64,000 nt of DNA from Vibrio sp. Of7-15 (GTDB lineage Bacteria > Pseudomonadota > Gammaproteobacteria > Enterobacterales > Vibrionaceae): positions 62,001 through 126,000 of the forward strand of contig NZ_JAKRGH010000012.1 of assembly GCF_022347565.1 (NCBI RefSeq), given 5' to 3'. Below the pieces are notes generated by a model, which saw only the letters and a list, made by a program, of their open reading frames with translations, searched no databases and was not told where the DNA came from. The position numbers and the translations under genes were made by a program. This document shows, one piece after another, positions 26,560-34,981 of the stretch. Positions within the stretch are counted from its first letter, which is position 1, and each line of letters opens with the position of its first letter.

Positions 26560-28920
26560 ATGCCAATAAAACCTCTAAGCAGTGACAGACTGTACCGTGT
26601 ATCTGAGCTTAATGATCTGACGTGCAAGTCAACCAAAAAACTGACCCCACTGGATGAAATTGTTGGGCAAGAAAGAGCTCAAAAAGCAGTGGAATTTGCG
26701 ATGTCTATTCGTGAAAAGGGTTATAACATTTATGCGATAGGGCGTAATGGGTTAGGGAAAAGAACCATGGTGCTACGCTACCTTAACCGACACGACCCTA
26801 ATGGCTATCCTCGTTATGACTGGTGTTACGTGGCGAACTTTGCTGATGTGCGAAGCCCAAAGGTATTAAAGTTACCGACGGGGTTAGGTGGTCAGTTTAA
26901 AAAGGACATTGAGAAATTAATGTCGAAGTTGGTAAAAGCGTTACCCCTTGCCTTCGATAATGAAATGTATTATTCCCGTTCTGAAACCCTGAAAAATCAG
27001 TTAGTGAAAAAGCAAGAAAATGCGCTGGCGCAGCTTACGGTTGAAGCTAAGGAAATGGACGTAAGCTTAGCGGTAACAACTCAGGGGGATTACCAATTTA
27101 TTGCTTTGGATGGCGAAGAGCTGCATACCGAAGAAACGTTTGATGCTCTACCGAAAAAAGCCCAAGACAAATTTGAAGCGACCATCGATAAGCTAGAGGT
27201 TAAACTCAGGGGGATGATCAGGCACTTGACGGAATGGGAAGAAGACTATTCCGAAAAACTTCAAAAGCTTGATGAAGGGGTAGCGTTAGGTGTTGTGGCT
27301 CCTTTTATAAAAAAATTAAAAGAAACTTACCGCAGTCAAAGCGATGTTAAAGCGTATTTGTCTGATATGCAGAGCGATATTTTAGAAAACATCGACATCT
27401 TTTTACAAGAAAGTGAAGAGCATGCCGAGCTTGCGTATGCTGCTTTAGATAAAAAAATGCCACGTCGTTATCAAGTGAATTTATTGGTGAGCCAAAACGA
27501 TGATGCGTTTCCAATTGTGGTGGAAGAAATTCCCAATTATCACACCATATTTGGCTACGTTGAAAATGCCACGTTTAAAGGCACTGTTTTTACCGACTTC
27601 TCTTTGATTCGAGCAGGTAGCCTTCACCGTGCGAATGGTGGTGTTTTACTCATGGATGCAGTAAAAGTGCTTGAGCGCCCTTATGTGTGGGACGGCTTAA
27701 AACGGGCATTGCGATCTCAAAAGCTCAATTTAAATTCATTAGAGCGAGAAGTAACACTCTCTGGCACGGTGTCTTTAGAGCCGGAATCCATCCCACTGGA
27801 TGTAAAAATTATTTTGTTTGGGGATTATCAAACGTATCAGCTGCTTCAACATTATGATCCTGAGTTTAGTGAGCTATTTCGGGTTACGGCGGATTTTGAA
27901 GATGAAATGGATCGTACGGATGAGTCGGAACTGCAATACGCTCGTTTTATCTCCAGTATCGTGAATGATAGCGGCATGTTACATTGTGATCGCCACGCAA
28001 TTGCACGAATTATTGAGTACAGCTCTCGACAAGCTGGAGATCAAAATAAACTTTCTTTGCATTCTGCCGATATTGCTAATTTATTGCGAGAGTCTAATTA
28101 TACTGCTCGTAGTTCCAACGCCAACTTGATCCGTTCAAGCCATGTGGAGCAAGCCTTATTAAGCCAAGAAATGCGGGTGAGTCGCTTAAAAGACACGGTA
28201 ATGCAAAGCTTTATTAATGGAACAACCTTAATTGAAACAGATGGGAGTACGATTGGGCAAGTGAATGCGCTATCCGTAATTTCAACTTCAGATCACATGT
28301 TTGGTGCACCAAATCGGATCTCGGCAACGACGGCATTTGGTGAAGGTGAAGTGTTTGATATTGAGCGTAAGGTGAAACTGGGCGGCAGTATCCATTCTAA
28401 AGGGGTTCTGATCTTATCGGCGTATTTAGCGTCTATTTTTGGAAAAAAGGCGAAGATACCGTTAAAAACGCATCTTACTTTTGAGCAGTCTTACAGTGGT
28501 GTGGATGGCGATAGTGCTTCAATGGCCGAGTTGTGTGCCGTTATTTCGGCCTATTCTCAATGTCCTCTAAGGCAAGATGTGGCGATTACAGGTTCCATGA
28601 ATCAGTTTGGTGAAGCGCAGCCGATTGGTGGTGTCAACGAGAAGATAGAAGGCTTTTTTGATGTGTGTACCATTAAAGGGCGTACGGCCAATCAAGGGGT
28701 GATCATCCCACAATCCAATGTCCATAATTTAATGTTGCGCCGAGACATAGTGGAAGCCGTTGAAAAAGGTAGGTTCTCTATTTGGGCGATTAATCATGTG
28801 TCAGAAGCTATCGAAATATTGGCAGATAAGCCTGTGGGAGTTCAGGAAGAAAGCGGGCAATTCACAGAAGGCTCAGTATTTCATTTAGTGCAAACCGAGT
28901 TAGATCAATTGCGCTCGTAG
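26560..28920 (+). CDS. Lon-family AAA+ protease (LonB/YcbZ-like group)
   Basis: A 786-residue cytosolic ATP-dependent serine protease. The ATPase region opens with IVGQERAQKAVEF and a phosphate-binding loop, AIGRNGLGKRTMV, where the residue after the catalytic lysine is Arg, then Thr, instead of the usual Ser/Thr. A long charged helical insert follows (about 120-300), then a sigma-54-like AAA segment (GSLHRANGGVLLMDA). The C-terminal Lon protease domain has the catalytic pair Ser652 (in DGDSAS) and Lys695 (in GGVNEKIEG), 43 residues apart as in Lon. Proteins of this type are widespread in gamma-proteobacteria beside classical Lon; substrates are mostly unknown. Single gene, with a GAGAGAGGGA ribosome-binding site. 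Confidence 0.9.
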   Translation: MPIKPLSSDRLYRVSELNDLTCKSTKKLTPLDEIVGQERAQKAVEFAMSIREKGYNIYAIGRNGLGKRTMVLRYLNRHDPNGYPRYDWCYVANFADVRSPKVLKLPTGLGGQFKKDIEKLMSKLVKALPLAFDNEMYYSRSETLKNQLVKKQENALAQLTVEAKEMDVSLAVTTQGDYQFIALDGEELHTEETFDALPKKAQDKFEATIDKLEVKLRGMIRHLTEWEEDYSEKLQKLDEGVALGVVAPFIKKLKETYRSQSDVKAYLSDMQSDILENIDIFLQESEEHAELAYAALDKKMPRRYQVNLLVSQNDDAFPIVVEEIPNYHTIFGYVENATFKGTVFTDFSLIRAGSLHRANGGVLLMDAVKVLERPYVWDGLKRALRSQKLNLNSLEREVTLSGTVSLEPESIPLDVKIILFGDYQTYQLLQHYDPEFSELFRVTADFEDEMDRTDESELQYARFISSIVNDSGMLHCDRHAIARIIEYSSRQAGDQNKLSLHSADIANLLRESNYTARSSNANLIRSSHVEQALLSQEMRVSRLKDTVMQSFINGTTLIETDGSTIGQVNALSVISTSDHMFGAPNRISATTAFGEGEVFDIERKVKLGGSIHSKGVLILSAYLASIFGKKAKIPLKTHLTFEQSYSGVDGDSASMAELCAVISAYSQCPLRQDVAITGSMNQFGEAQPIGGVNEKIEGFFDVCTIKGRTANQGVIIPQSNVHNLMLRRDIVEAVEKGRFSIWAINHVSEAIEILADKPVGVQEESGQFTEGSVFHLVQTELDQLRS

Positions 28921-28929
28921 TTATTATGA

Positions 28930-28969
28930 ATATAACCCTGATCAGAAACGTTTTGTTCAGGGTTTATAT
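28930..28969. terminator. Hairpin between convergent Lon-like and acetyltransferase genes
   Basis: AACCCTGA (28934-28941) pairs with TCAGGGTT (28957-28964), extended by ATAT on both sides with a bulge. It lies between two converging genes and probably ends one or both transcripts, although no long T run follows. Confidence 0.5.
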
Positions 28970-28994
28970 CGCGTCTTTCTTGCTAAAATACGTC

Positions 28995-29579
28995 TTATAA
29001 GGCGGAGTATTGTGCCGATGTGATACCAAAAATAAGACGATCATCATAGGTTGCATTGATTTTATAGTAACCAGTCTGGCTACCTTCTTGCGTGAACCCT
29101 GATTTTTTTAGTACGGCAGCCGAGCCGATGTTTTGAGCATAGCAATCTGCGGCGATTTTGTGAGCATCTAATTCTGAGAAAGCGATGTGAGTCAGTAGCT
29201 GACAGGCCGCTGTAGCGATACCTTGTTGCCATGCGTGTTCAGGCAGTTGAAAGCCTATCTCAAAGTTGCCTTGCAGTAGCATAACTTGAGTGAGTCCTAC
29301 CATACCCATGTACCGTTGGCTGTTATCTCGAATAATAAAAGTAGGGTGTTCGGGCCATTTTTCTTTTTCTATGGCATTTTGAGTTTCTTCTACTATTGGG
29401 GTAAAAAAGGCTTGATATACCTCGAGTGGAGCGGGAGCAAAAAACAGATATTGCGTGACATTTGGGTTTTCAAGTGTTGAGAAGACGTCAGGCAGATCAT
29501 CTTCACGGATTAAGCGAATGGTTAAATCATCTGTAGTTAATGGGTAAGGTTGACCTTGTTTGAGGTTAGAATATAGCAA
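28995..29579 (-). CDS. GNAT acetyltransferase, RimJ/RimL-like
   Basis: A 194-residue acetyltransferase of the GNAT fold. The N-terminal DLTIRLIREDDLPDVFSTL, the central GNFEIGFQLPEHAWQQGIAT (acetyl-CoA loop; the usual QxxGxG/A reads QQGIAT) and the late NIGSAAVLKKSGFTQEG match the RimJ/RimL branch, which acetylates protein N-termini or small amines. The substrate cannot be named. The open frame has no early ATG; TTG 29577-29579 is the likely start, without a strong ribosome-binding site, so the N-terminus is less certain than the rest. It is convergent with the Lon-like gene. Confidence 0.85.
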   Translation of the reverse strand: MLYSNLKQGQPYPLTTDDLTIRLIREDDLPDVFSTLENPNVTQYLFFAPAPLEVYQAFFTPIVEETQNAIEKEKWPEHPTFIIRDNSQRYMGMVGLTQVMLLQGNFEIGFQLPEHAWQQGIATAACQLLTHIAFSELDAHKIAADCYAQNIGSAAVLKKSGFTQEGSQTGYYKINATYDDRLIFGITSAQYSAL

Positions 29580-29721
29580 GTTAAATTCACTTTATTGGAC
29601 TTATTTTTTGTATCATAAGGGAATTATGGCGGTTTCGGGAGGCCGCTACTCTGATTTTCTCGAGTAAAATCTCAGAGTGCCCAAAACTTGTTAGCTTACT
29701 AGGTCGTAAGGGAATACGTGG

Positions 29722-29907
29722 CTATGAGTGACGTGATGCTCTTCTTATTGGTCTGCTTTTTCTGCCAATACTCAGTAATGTTCTGAATCGCTCACAGCAA
29801 ATGTACATTGGTTTTTCAAAAAAGATCAAAAAACCGAGTGCCATGAGATGAATGAGTGCGGTTCCAACTGCGATGGCAATTAAAAGTAATAATGGAGATA
29901 AAAGCAT
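29722..29907 (-). CDS. Small membrane protein, 61 residues
   Basis: A short open frame with one long hydrophobic helix at the N-terminus (LLSPLLLLIAIAVGTALIHL, continuing through MALGFLIFF) and a basic, arginine-rich C-terminal tail (GRKSRPIRRASRH). ATG 29905-29907 is preceded by GAGGGGG at suitable distance, which is the main support for it being translated. It would be an inner-membrane protein with a cytosolic basic tail. No family is recognised. An imperfect hairpin around 29648-29677 lies downstream and could end its transcript. Confidence 0.5.
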   Translation of the reverse strand: MLLSPLLLLIAIAVGTALIHLMALGFLIFFEKPMYICCERFRTLLSIGRKSRPIRRASRHS

Positions 29908-30425
29908 GTGTCCCCCTCAATGTTGTCATGTGATTGCTTTGTTTAATCAGGTGTACGTAATGTAGTGCAACTTGGTTTTGTCTCTTTGTTGCACATAAGG
30001 TTGGGCCACTATGATAAACCTGTCAACTATTGTTGATAGGTTAGCTGAAGCGTAAATTCTTTCCTTGAGGTATGAGGTGATATTTTTGTTATTTACGTGT
30101 TTGATTTATGAATGAATTTTAATTTTGGCTGATTGGCAGTGTTTTTATGAAAAAATTTTAATTATTTTCAGGTGAAAAGGCTGTCTTGTAAGTAAGACTT
30201 TATGGCCTTACTTTTCGGTCAAGAAAAGACGCTCACTTTCCACTGGAGAATGTGTTTTTTATCGTTTCTGTTACGAATACGATTGGCAGCGTTAAAGCCA
30301 ATGACGAGAGTGCCATTGGCTTTATTGTTATCGAGCGAGTTGTTCTGATTATCACCATTAACTAAAGTATCAATACAACGGATAACTTAGTTAATAATGA
30401 CCACATAATCAGTTTTTGTCGTTGT
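29908..30425. other. Gene-free interval of about 520 bases
   Basis: AT-rich stretch between two minus-strand genes. It contains a short perfect stem AAGTAAG/CTTACTT (near 30190-30215) and a minus-strand open frame of about 55 codons (roughly 30235-30400) with no start codon, which I do not call a gene. It should contain the promoter of the small membrane protein gene at 29722 and the transcript end of the regulator gene at 30426. Confidence 0.5.
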
Positions 30426-30788
30426 TTAGCTCGTGCTGTTATCCTCAAAATTAGACACTAAGTACCGAACTTGAAAAAAGTTCGCGATCTTATTCATATT
30501 GGTGATACAAATCGCTTGTTCTTTCATGTGAAATTTCCAAATGTAAGTATGACTAACGTTACATTCAGCACTTAAGGTCTTGTAGGATTTTTTATTACTT
30601 CGATTGGTTTCACTATTAAAAAATGTACCGGTTAAGTAGATCGAGATCTCCTCACGTAATCGAGATTCTAGCTCTTGGGTTCCGATAGCATCTATACCTA
30701 ACGTGTTTCGTAATGATTCTAAATCAAATTCGGGCTGTGGCTTAAAGCTGACAACCTTATTAATTTCGCTTGTAACTAAGCTACTCAT
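30426..30788 (-). CDS. Small putative helix-turn-helix protein
   Basis: A 120-residue soluble protein. The C-terminal half (KSYKTLSAECNVSHTYIWKF then CITNMNKIANFFQVRY) has the spacing of an XRE-type helix-turn-helix: a recognition-helix-like segment followed by two further helices and a hydrophobic end. The N-terminal half is charged and has no motif that I recognise. ATG 30788 has AAGGA at good distance and follows the stop of the desaturase-like gene by only 12 bases on the same strand, so the two form an operon and the regulator may act on it. The DNA-binding call is inferred from pattern only. Confidence 0.6.
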   Translation of the reverse strand: MSSLVTSEINKVVSFKPQPEFDLESLRNTLGIDAIGTQELESRLREEISIYLTGTFFNSETNRSNKKSYKTLSAECNVSHTYIWKFHMKEQAICITNMNKIANFFQVRYLVSNFEDNSTS

Positions 30789-30800
30789 AGTTATCGTTCC

Positions 30801-31507
30801 TTATTTTAATAGCATGAATTTAATAATCTTATTGCTGTTTTTGAATCCTAAACGTGTTTTCTTATCGTGTTTAGGTATGCGGGCGGTACGAAAAATCGTG
30901 TCCCAGAGAAACGGTGAGTAATTGTAGCGGTGAAGATTAAACTCATGATGGATCAGGTGCATGTCTGGTGTTTGGACAATATGACCGATCCATTCAAATC
31001 GTTTCCCTATCTTGATATTTGAATGATGGAATACCTCCAGGCTACCTTCGATGAGCAATGCTATTGCGACTCCATAGATAGATATATCAAAAAGTAGTCG
31101 CCCCAGAATTATAAGATATGCACCGTTGGCAATAACTTCCAATGGATGTCTATAAAAAGCGAGCTTACTTTCCATGTGGGAGGTGGAGTGGTGAAGTTTG
31201 TGCAGCATCCAACAAATGGTGTTGGAATGTTTTAAGCGGTGGAACCAGTAGTTAGAGAAAGAGTAGAAAAGGTAAAAGCCAAAACCTTCTATAATAGGGT
31301 CATCACTGAGCTTCATGCCAATACCACTCAGTTCTGGCCAAAAGACAAAAAACAGCCTTACCCAGAAAAGGGTGGCAAGAACAATAGCAAACCACCATAG
31401 GTTAAAATGTTTGGTTTTCTCATAATTTACTCGTGGGGAGCGTTTTTCTAAAGAAAAAAAAACGCAAAGATGAGGATTTGAATCATTGATATATAAAGTA
31501 ATAGCAT
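30801..31507 (-). pseudogene. Fatty acid hydroxylase/sterol desaturase family gene with a -1 frameshift
   Basis: The enzyme is a membrane-bound di-iron protein with the histidine clusters of the family: HRLKH, HKLHHS and HLIHHEFNLH, in the right order and spacing. The frame carrying them is open from about 31516 but has no ATG, GTG or TTG before the methionine at 31316, which would remove the first membrane helix. An ATG at 31507 with an AAGGAA ribosome-binding site reads 19 hydrophobic codons and then hits TAG at 31448-31450. The two frames join at nine consecutive A on the + strand (31454-31462), i.e. nine T in the gene: a -1 shift there yields one protein of about 235 residues with a normal N-terminus (FFFSLEKRSPRVNYEKTKH). 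It is either a real mutation, a phase-variable or programmed frameshift, or a sequencing error. Confidence 0.8.
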
Positions 31508-31747
31508 ACTTTTATTTCCTTCATATTGATTGAATTTGGAGCACTGCAAGGCTTGCAGTACTGCTCGTGAACAGTGAATTGGAACAAACATCACTGTCTA
31601 TATGAGTTAATCATCAATTTGCATACATGAAGGAAAAGAACGCGATGGCAGTAAGTTATAAATACTTTTAATGGGCTATATCAGGAAATATATTTTCTTT
31701 TTATACATATAGAGGGGGATCAATATCAGAGAATAATCAGTGCTGTT

Positions 31748-31782
31748 TCATGTTTATTTGCCTCTAATCAAAATAAACATGA
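31748..31782. promoter_or_regulatory. Perfect 12-base inverted repeat upstream of the TonB2 operon
   Basis: TCATGTTTATTT (31748-31759) and AAATAAACATGA (31771-31782) form a perfect dyad with an 11-base spacer, immediately before the Fur-box-like sequence. It could be an operator for a dimeric regulator, or the transcript end of an unseen gene, but no T run follows. The wider interval 31508-31856 has no gene that I can support. Confidence 0.5.
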
Positions 31783-31786
31783 GATT

Positions 31787-31805
31787 GATAATGACATCTT
31801 TTATC
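31787..31805. promoter_or_regulatory. Possible Fur box before the TonB2 operon
   Basis: GATAATGACATCTTTTATC matches 14 of 19 positions of the classical Fur consensus (GATAATGATAATCATTATC); the ends match well and the middle does not. It lies about 80 bases before the first TonB2-operon gene. This is the weakest of the five Fur sites in the window. Confidence 0.4.
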
Positions 31806-31868
31806 AATACGGCATTGGTGGTATAAACACCACAATTAGACCTTCTCTATACTTAATTGACTATTTAT

Positions 31869-32636
31869 ATGAATTTGATGAAAACCAGTTTGGCCATTGT
31901 TCTCTCTGCCACACTTTCCACCGTGTATGCCTCTGGCCTTGATAGTGCCCAAGCTATTCAAAATAAAACCAACAATGCATCTGCTACTAGCCAGAAAAAA
32001 ATAGATTCCAGTGCTGAAGCCGCAATCTCTCTTAAAGCTGAAATTGAGCAGCTAGAAGAAGAAGTGAAAAACTTGAACGTATACCGTGATCATCTAGCGG
32101 CGTTGGTGGAAAACCAAAACCAAGAAGCGATCAGTATCGAAGCGCAAATTGATGAAATTAAGTACACTCGCCAAGGTGTCGTTCCTTTGATGTACCAAAT
32201 GATTGAGGGGCTGAAAAGCATCGTAGATCAGGACAAACCCATTAAATACACGCAGCGTTTGGAGCGTATTGAAAAGCTTGAACAGGTGATGACCCGTGCT
32301 GATGTTAGTGATGCAGAGAAGTACCGTCGTATTCTAGAGGCTTATCAAATAGAAATGGATTACGGTACTAAGCTGGGCGTTTATCAGGGGCAGATCAACT
32401 TAGCAAATAACCGAGTTATTGAAACGGATATTTTGCATTTAGGTCGTATCTCTTTGGTGGCTCGTAATTTAAGTGGGGCTAAGTTTTGGGCTTGGGATCA
32501 AAATAAAGGGTCATGGCAAGCATTGGATTCGGCTATGAAACCTGAGCTGGATAAAGCTTACAATATCGCCACGAAGCAAGCAGCACCGAGCTTGATCACG
32601 TTACCTGTATCTTTAGTTGCTGCTGAGGGCAAATAA
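31869..32636 (+). CDS. DUF3450 periplasmic coiled-coil protein of the TonB2 operon
   Basis: A 255-residue exported protein, first gene of the six-gene operon. A signal peptide (NLMKTSLAIVLSATLSTVYA, cleavage after about 21) is followed by a long coiled coil (about 45-110; SLKAEIEQLEEEVKNLNVYRD) and a compact C-terminal part (KYRRILEAYQIEMDYGTKLG; RNLSGAKFWAWDQNKGSW). DUF3450 proteins stand at this position in TonB2 clusters of Vibrio (VC1548 in V. cholerae); their exact job is unknown but the linkage points to TonB-dependent uptake. The start is ATG 31869 or 31878; neither has a clear ribosome-binding site, while TATACT at 31848-31853 could be a promoter -10 element only a few bases upstream. 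Confidence 0.88.
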   Translation: MNLMKTSLAIVLSATLSTVYASGLDSAQAIQNKTNNASATSQKKIDSSAEAAISLKAEIEQLEEEVKNLNVYRDHLAALVENQNQEAISIEAQIDEIKYTRQGVVPLMYQMIEGLKSIVDQDKPIKYTQRLERIEKLEQVMTRADVSDAEKYRRILEAYQIEMDYGTKLGVYQGQINLANNRVIETDILHLGRISLVARNLSGAKFWAWDQNKGSWQALDSAMKPELDKAYNIATKQAAPSLITLPVSLVAAEGK

Positions 32637-32637
32637 C

Positions 32638-34002
32638 ATGAAATTAAAAGCACTTATTTCCGCACTTTGTTTAGCCAGTGTTTCTTTTTGTACCTTAGCC
32701 ACAACAGAGTTAACCCAAAAAGCAAAAATAGAAAATACTCAGCAGCAGAAGCATGATCAAGCTCGTCAGTTAGGCTTTAAGCAAACTGAGCAAGAGTTAC
32801 AAAAGCGAAAAGCAGAGTTAGAAGCAAAGCGTCTTTTTTTGCAAGACAGTACCGATAAATTAACGGCCCAGTTTAGTGAAAATGAAAACAGGTTAGCTCG
32901 CCTTGAAGAGCAACTTCGTTTAGAAACGGGCAGTCTAGGTGAGCTGTTTGGTGTTGTTCGCCAAAACGCGAAAGAATTGCAGTCGGAGTTAAATCAGTCG
33001 GTAACTGGTGTTGATAGTAACCAGTATGCCGCTGTGATCGATGATGTCGTGGAAGCGAAATCTTTACCTTCTATGTCACAGTTGACCGGATTGTGGCGAA
33101 GCATGGAAGAGCAGATCATTGCCAGTGGGCAGGTCTCTCAGAGTGAGATTCAATTTATTAACAGCGAAGGTGAATCGAGCCAAGTTCCGGCCGTTCGACT
33201 AGGTGCCATAGGCTTAGTGACAGAACAAGGTTATGTGAATTGGAATGGTCAGCGCCAAGATGCCAAAGTTTATATTAAGCAGCCGGATAATGGCCCGACT
33301 TTAGGCTCGCTTAGCGCTTTGCAGAATGGAACCATGTCTAATTTTGTTGTTGATCCTTCTCGCGGAATTATGTTGGAACAACTTGCTCATACACCGAGTT
33401 TAATGGACCGATTAAATGCAGGTGGCGTTGTTGGTAAAGTTATTTTAGGTCTTCTTTCCGTTGGCTTAGCGATTGCGTTATTCCGAGGCGGGGTGTTAAT
33501 GGTGGCTCGTCAGAAAATTCGCTCCCAGTTAAAAAATCCATCGAAGATAGGTAACAATCCACTGGGTCGTGTACTGGCTGTTTATGATAAAGAGCAGAAC
33601 CGCTCAGTCGAGGCGCTGGAGCTGCGCTTATTAGAGGTGGTTGTGGATGAACAAAACCGCCTTGATAAAGGTCTGTCGATGCTGAAGCTGTTAGCGGCTC
33701 TTGCACCTATGTTGGGCTTACTCGGAACGGTTACTGGCATGATTGAAACATTCCAGGTGATCACGCAATTTGGTAATGGTGACCCAAAAGTGATGGCTGG
33801 GGGAATTTCGATGGCGTTAGTTACAACGGTGCTTGGTTTGGTTGCGGCAATGCCATTGCTGTTAGCTCATAACTTATTGAGCACTCAATCTGAAAGTATT
33901 CGTAATATTCTTGAGAAGCAAGGTATCGGTCTCGTTGCTGAGCAGGCAGAGCGTGAATCTGGCTCAGGGGCTGAAACTTCACCAATAGGAAATGCGGCGT
34001 AA
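32638..34002 (+). CDS. ttpC: TtpC, MotA/TolQ/ExbB-family protein of the TonB2 system
   Basis: A 454-residue inner-membrane protein. A signal peptide ends near residue 21, a periplasmic coiled coil follows (KQTEQELQKRKAELEAKRLF), and the C-terminal half is an ExbB/TolQ-type domain with three membrane helices and the diagnostic loop LAALAPMLGLLGTVTGMIETF. In Vibrio, TtpC is needed for the TonB2 complex to energise outer-membrane siderophore transport. GAGGG lies before ATG 32638, one base after the DUF3450 stop. Its last base overlaps the start of the exbB gene (TAATG), showing tight translational coupling along the operon. Confidence 0.92.
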   Translation: MKLKALISALCLASVSFCTLATTELTQKAKIENTQQQKHDQARQLGFKQTEQELQKRKAELEAKRLFLQDSTDKLTAQFSENENRLARLEEQLRLETGSLGELFGVVRQNAKELQSELNQSVTGVDSNQYAAVIDDVVEAKSLPSMSQLTGLWRSMEEQIIASGQVSQSEIQFINSEGESSQVPAVRLGAIGLVTEQGYVNWNGQRQDAKVYIKQPDNGPTLGSLSALQNGTMSNFVVDPSRGIMLEQLAHTPSLMDRLNAGGVVGKVILGLLSVGLAIALFRGGVLMVARQKIRSQLKNPSKIGNNPLGRVLAVYDKEQNRSVEALELRLLEVVVDEQNRLDKGLSMLKLLAALAPMLGLLGTVTGMIETFQVITQFGNGDPKVMAGGISMALVTTVLGLVAAMPLLLAHNLLSTQSESIRNILEKQGIGLVAEQAERESGSGAETSPIGNAA

Positions 34003-34580
34003 TGGGGGATTTATTATCCGTTGCGGGGCTGGCAAGTTTATTGGGGGACAATTCGCCATTGCTGCATAACTGGTTGCTATCGCTACAACAGTTTATGGAG
34101 CAAGGTGGACAAGTGCTCTGGTGGCTTGCCGCTGTCGTTGCTGTGTGTTGGTTATTGATTGTAGAGCGTATTCTGTATTTGATGTTCTCTTTTCCTAAAC
34201 AACGCAAAGTTTGGGTGGAGCAGTGGCAGCAAAGAAAAGATCATTCTTCTTGGTACGCTTTGGCCATTCGTGAAAGCTGGCTTGGTCAAGCTCATCTCGC
34301 CCTTAATCAAAACCTTAACTTTATTAAAGTGTTAGTGGCCATTTGCCCTATGTTGGGTTTATTAGGAACTGTGACTGGTATGATTTCTGTGTTTGATGTG
34401 ATGGCTAATCAAGGCAGTAGTAACCCTAAGCTCATGGCTTCAGGTATCTCATTGGCCACCTTACCCACAATGGCGGGAATGGTTGCTGCTTTAGCTGGCA
34501 TGTTTGTACACGCTCGTTTAGCAAAAGCGTGCAAATTACTTGAATTGAAATTAGAAAAATCATTAAGGAGTCAGCGATGA
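34002..34580 (+). CDS. exbB2: ExbB2 proton-channel subunit of the TonB2 complex
   Basis: A 192-residue inner-membrane protein with three helices. The segment VAICPMLGLLGTVTGMISVF is the ExbB/TolQ signature and repeats that of TtpC, reflecting common origin. Together with ExbD it forms the proton channel that drives TonB. It is shorter than E. coli ExbB (244 residues), as expected for TonB2-type ExbB. Overlaps ttpC by one base and exbD by four (ATGA). Confidence 0.92.
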   Translation: MGDLLSVAGLASLLGDNSPLLHNWLLSLQQFMEQGGQVLWWLAAVVAVCWLLIVERILYLMFSFPKQRKVWVEQWQQRKDHSSWYALAIRESWLGQAHLALNQNLNFIKVLVAICPMLGLLGTVTGMISVFDVMANQGSSNPKLMASGISLATLPTMAGMVAALAGMFVHARLAKACKLLELKLEKSLRSQR

Positions 34581-34981
34581 GACTCGGTCGACGTCAAAGT
34601 CAAAATGAGGAAGCGCAAATCGATCTCACCTCTATGCTTGATATTGTTTTTATCATGCTGATTTTCTTTATTGTGACGAGCTCATTTGTCAGAGAATCTG
34701 GGGTTGAGGTAAACCGTCCACAAGCTTCCAATGTGGTGAGTCAAAAAGACGCGGGGATCTTTGTTGCGATCACCTCCTCTAATGATATTTACATTGATAA
34801 GCGTATGGTGGACGTAGAGCGTGTAGAGGCCACATTAGAGCACCTGCTACTTGATAAGCCAGATGCCTCTTTGGTGATTCAAGCCGATGAGCATGCTTAT
34901 AACGGCACCGTTGTTAAAGTGATGGATGCTGCGAAAGGGGCTGGTGTGAAAAATATTGCGTTGGCTGCGGAGAAGCGCTGA
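34577..34981 (+). CDS. exbD2: ExbD2 subunit of the TonB2 complex
   Basis: A 134-residue protein with a short cytosolic N-terminus, one membrane helix and a periplasmic domain. The functionally essential aspartate lies in the helix start (IDLTSMLDIVFIMLIFFIVT, Asp22), a residue that carries protons in ExbD/TolR. The periplasmic part ends KGAGVKNIALAAEKR as in the family. It overlaps both neighbours (ATGA with exbB, one base with tonB). Confidence 0.93.
   Translation: MRLGRRQSQNEEAQIDLTSMLDIVFIMLIFFIVTSSFVRESGVEVNRPQASNVVSQKDAGIFVAITSSNDIYIDKRMVDVERVEATLEHLLLDKPDASLVIQADEHAYNGTVVKVMDAAKGAGVKNIALAAEKR

Noticed and set aside
30235-30400. Minus-strand open frame of about 55 codons, rich in asparagine
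   Set aside because: It follows a stop codon and has no ATG, GTG or TTG and no ribosome-binding site. It may be a remnant, but I cannot support a gene.
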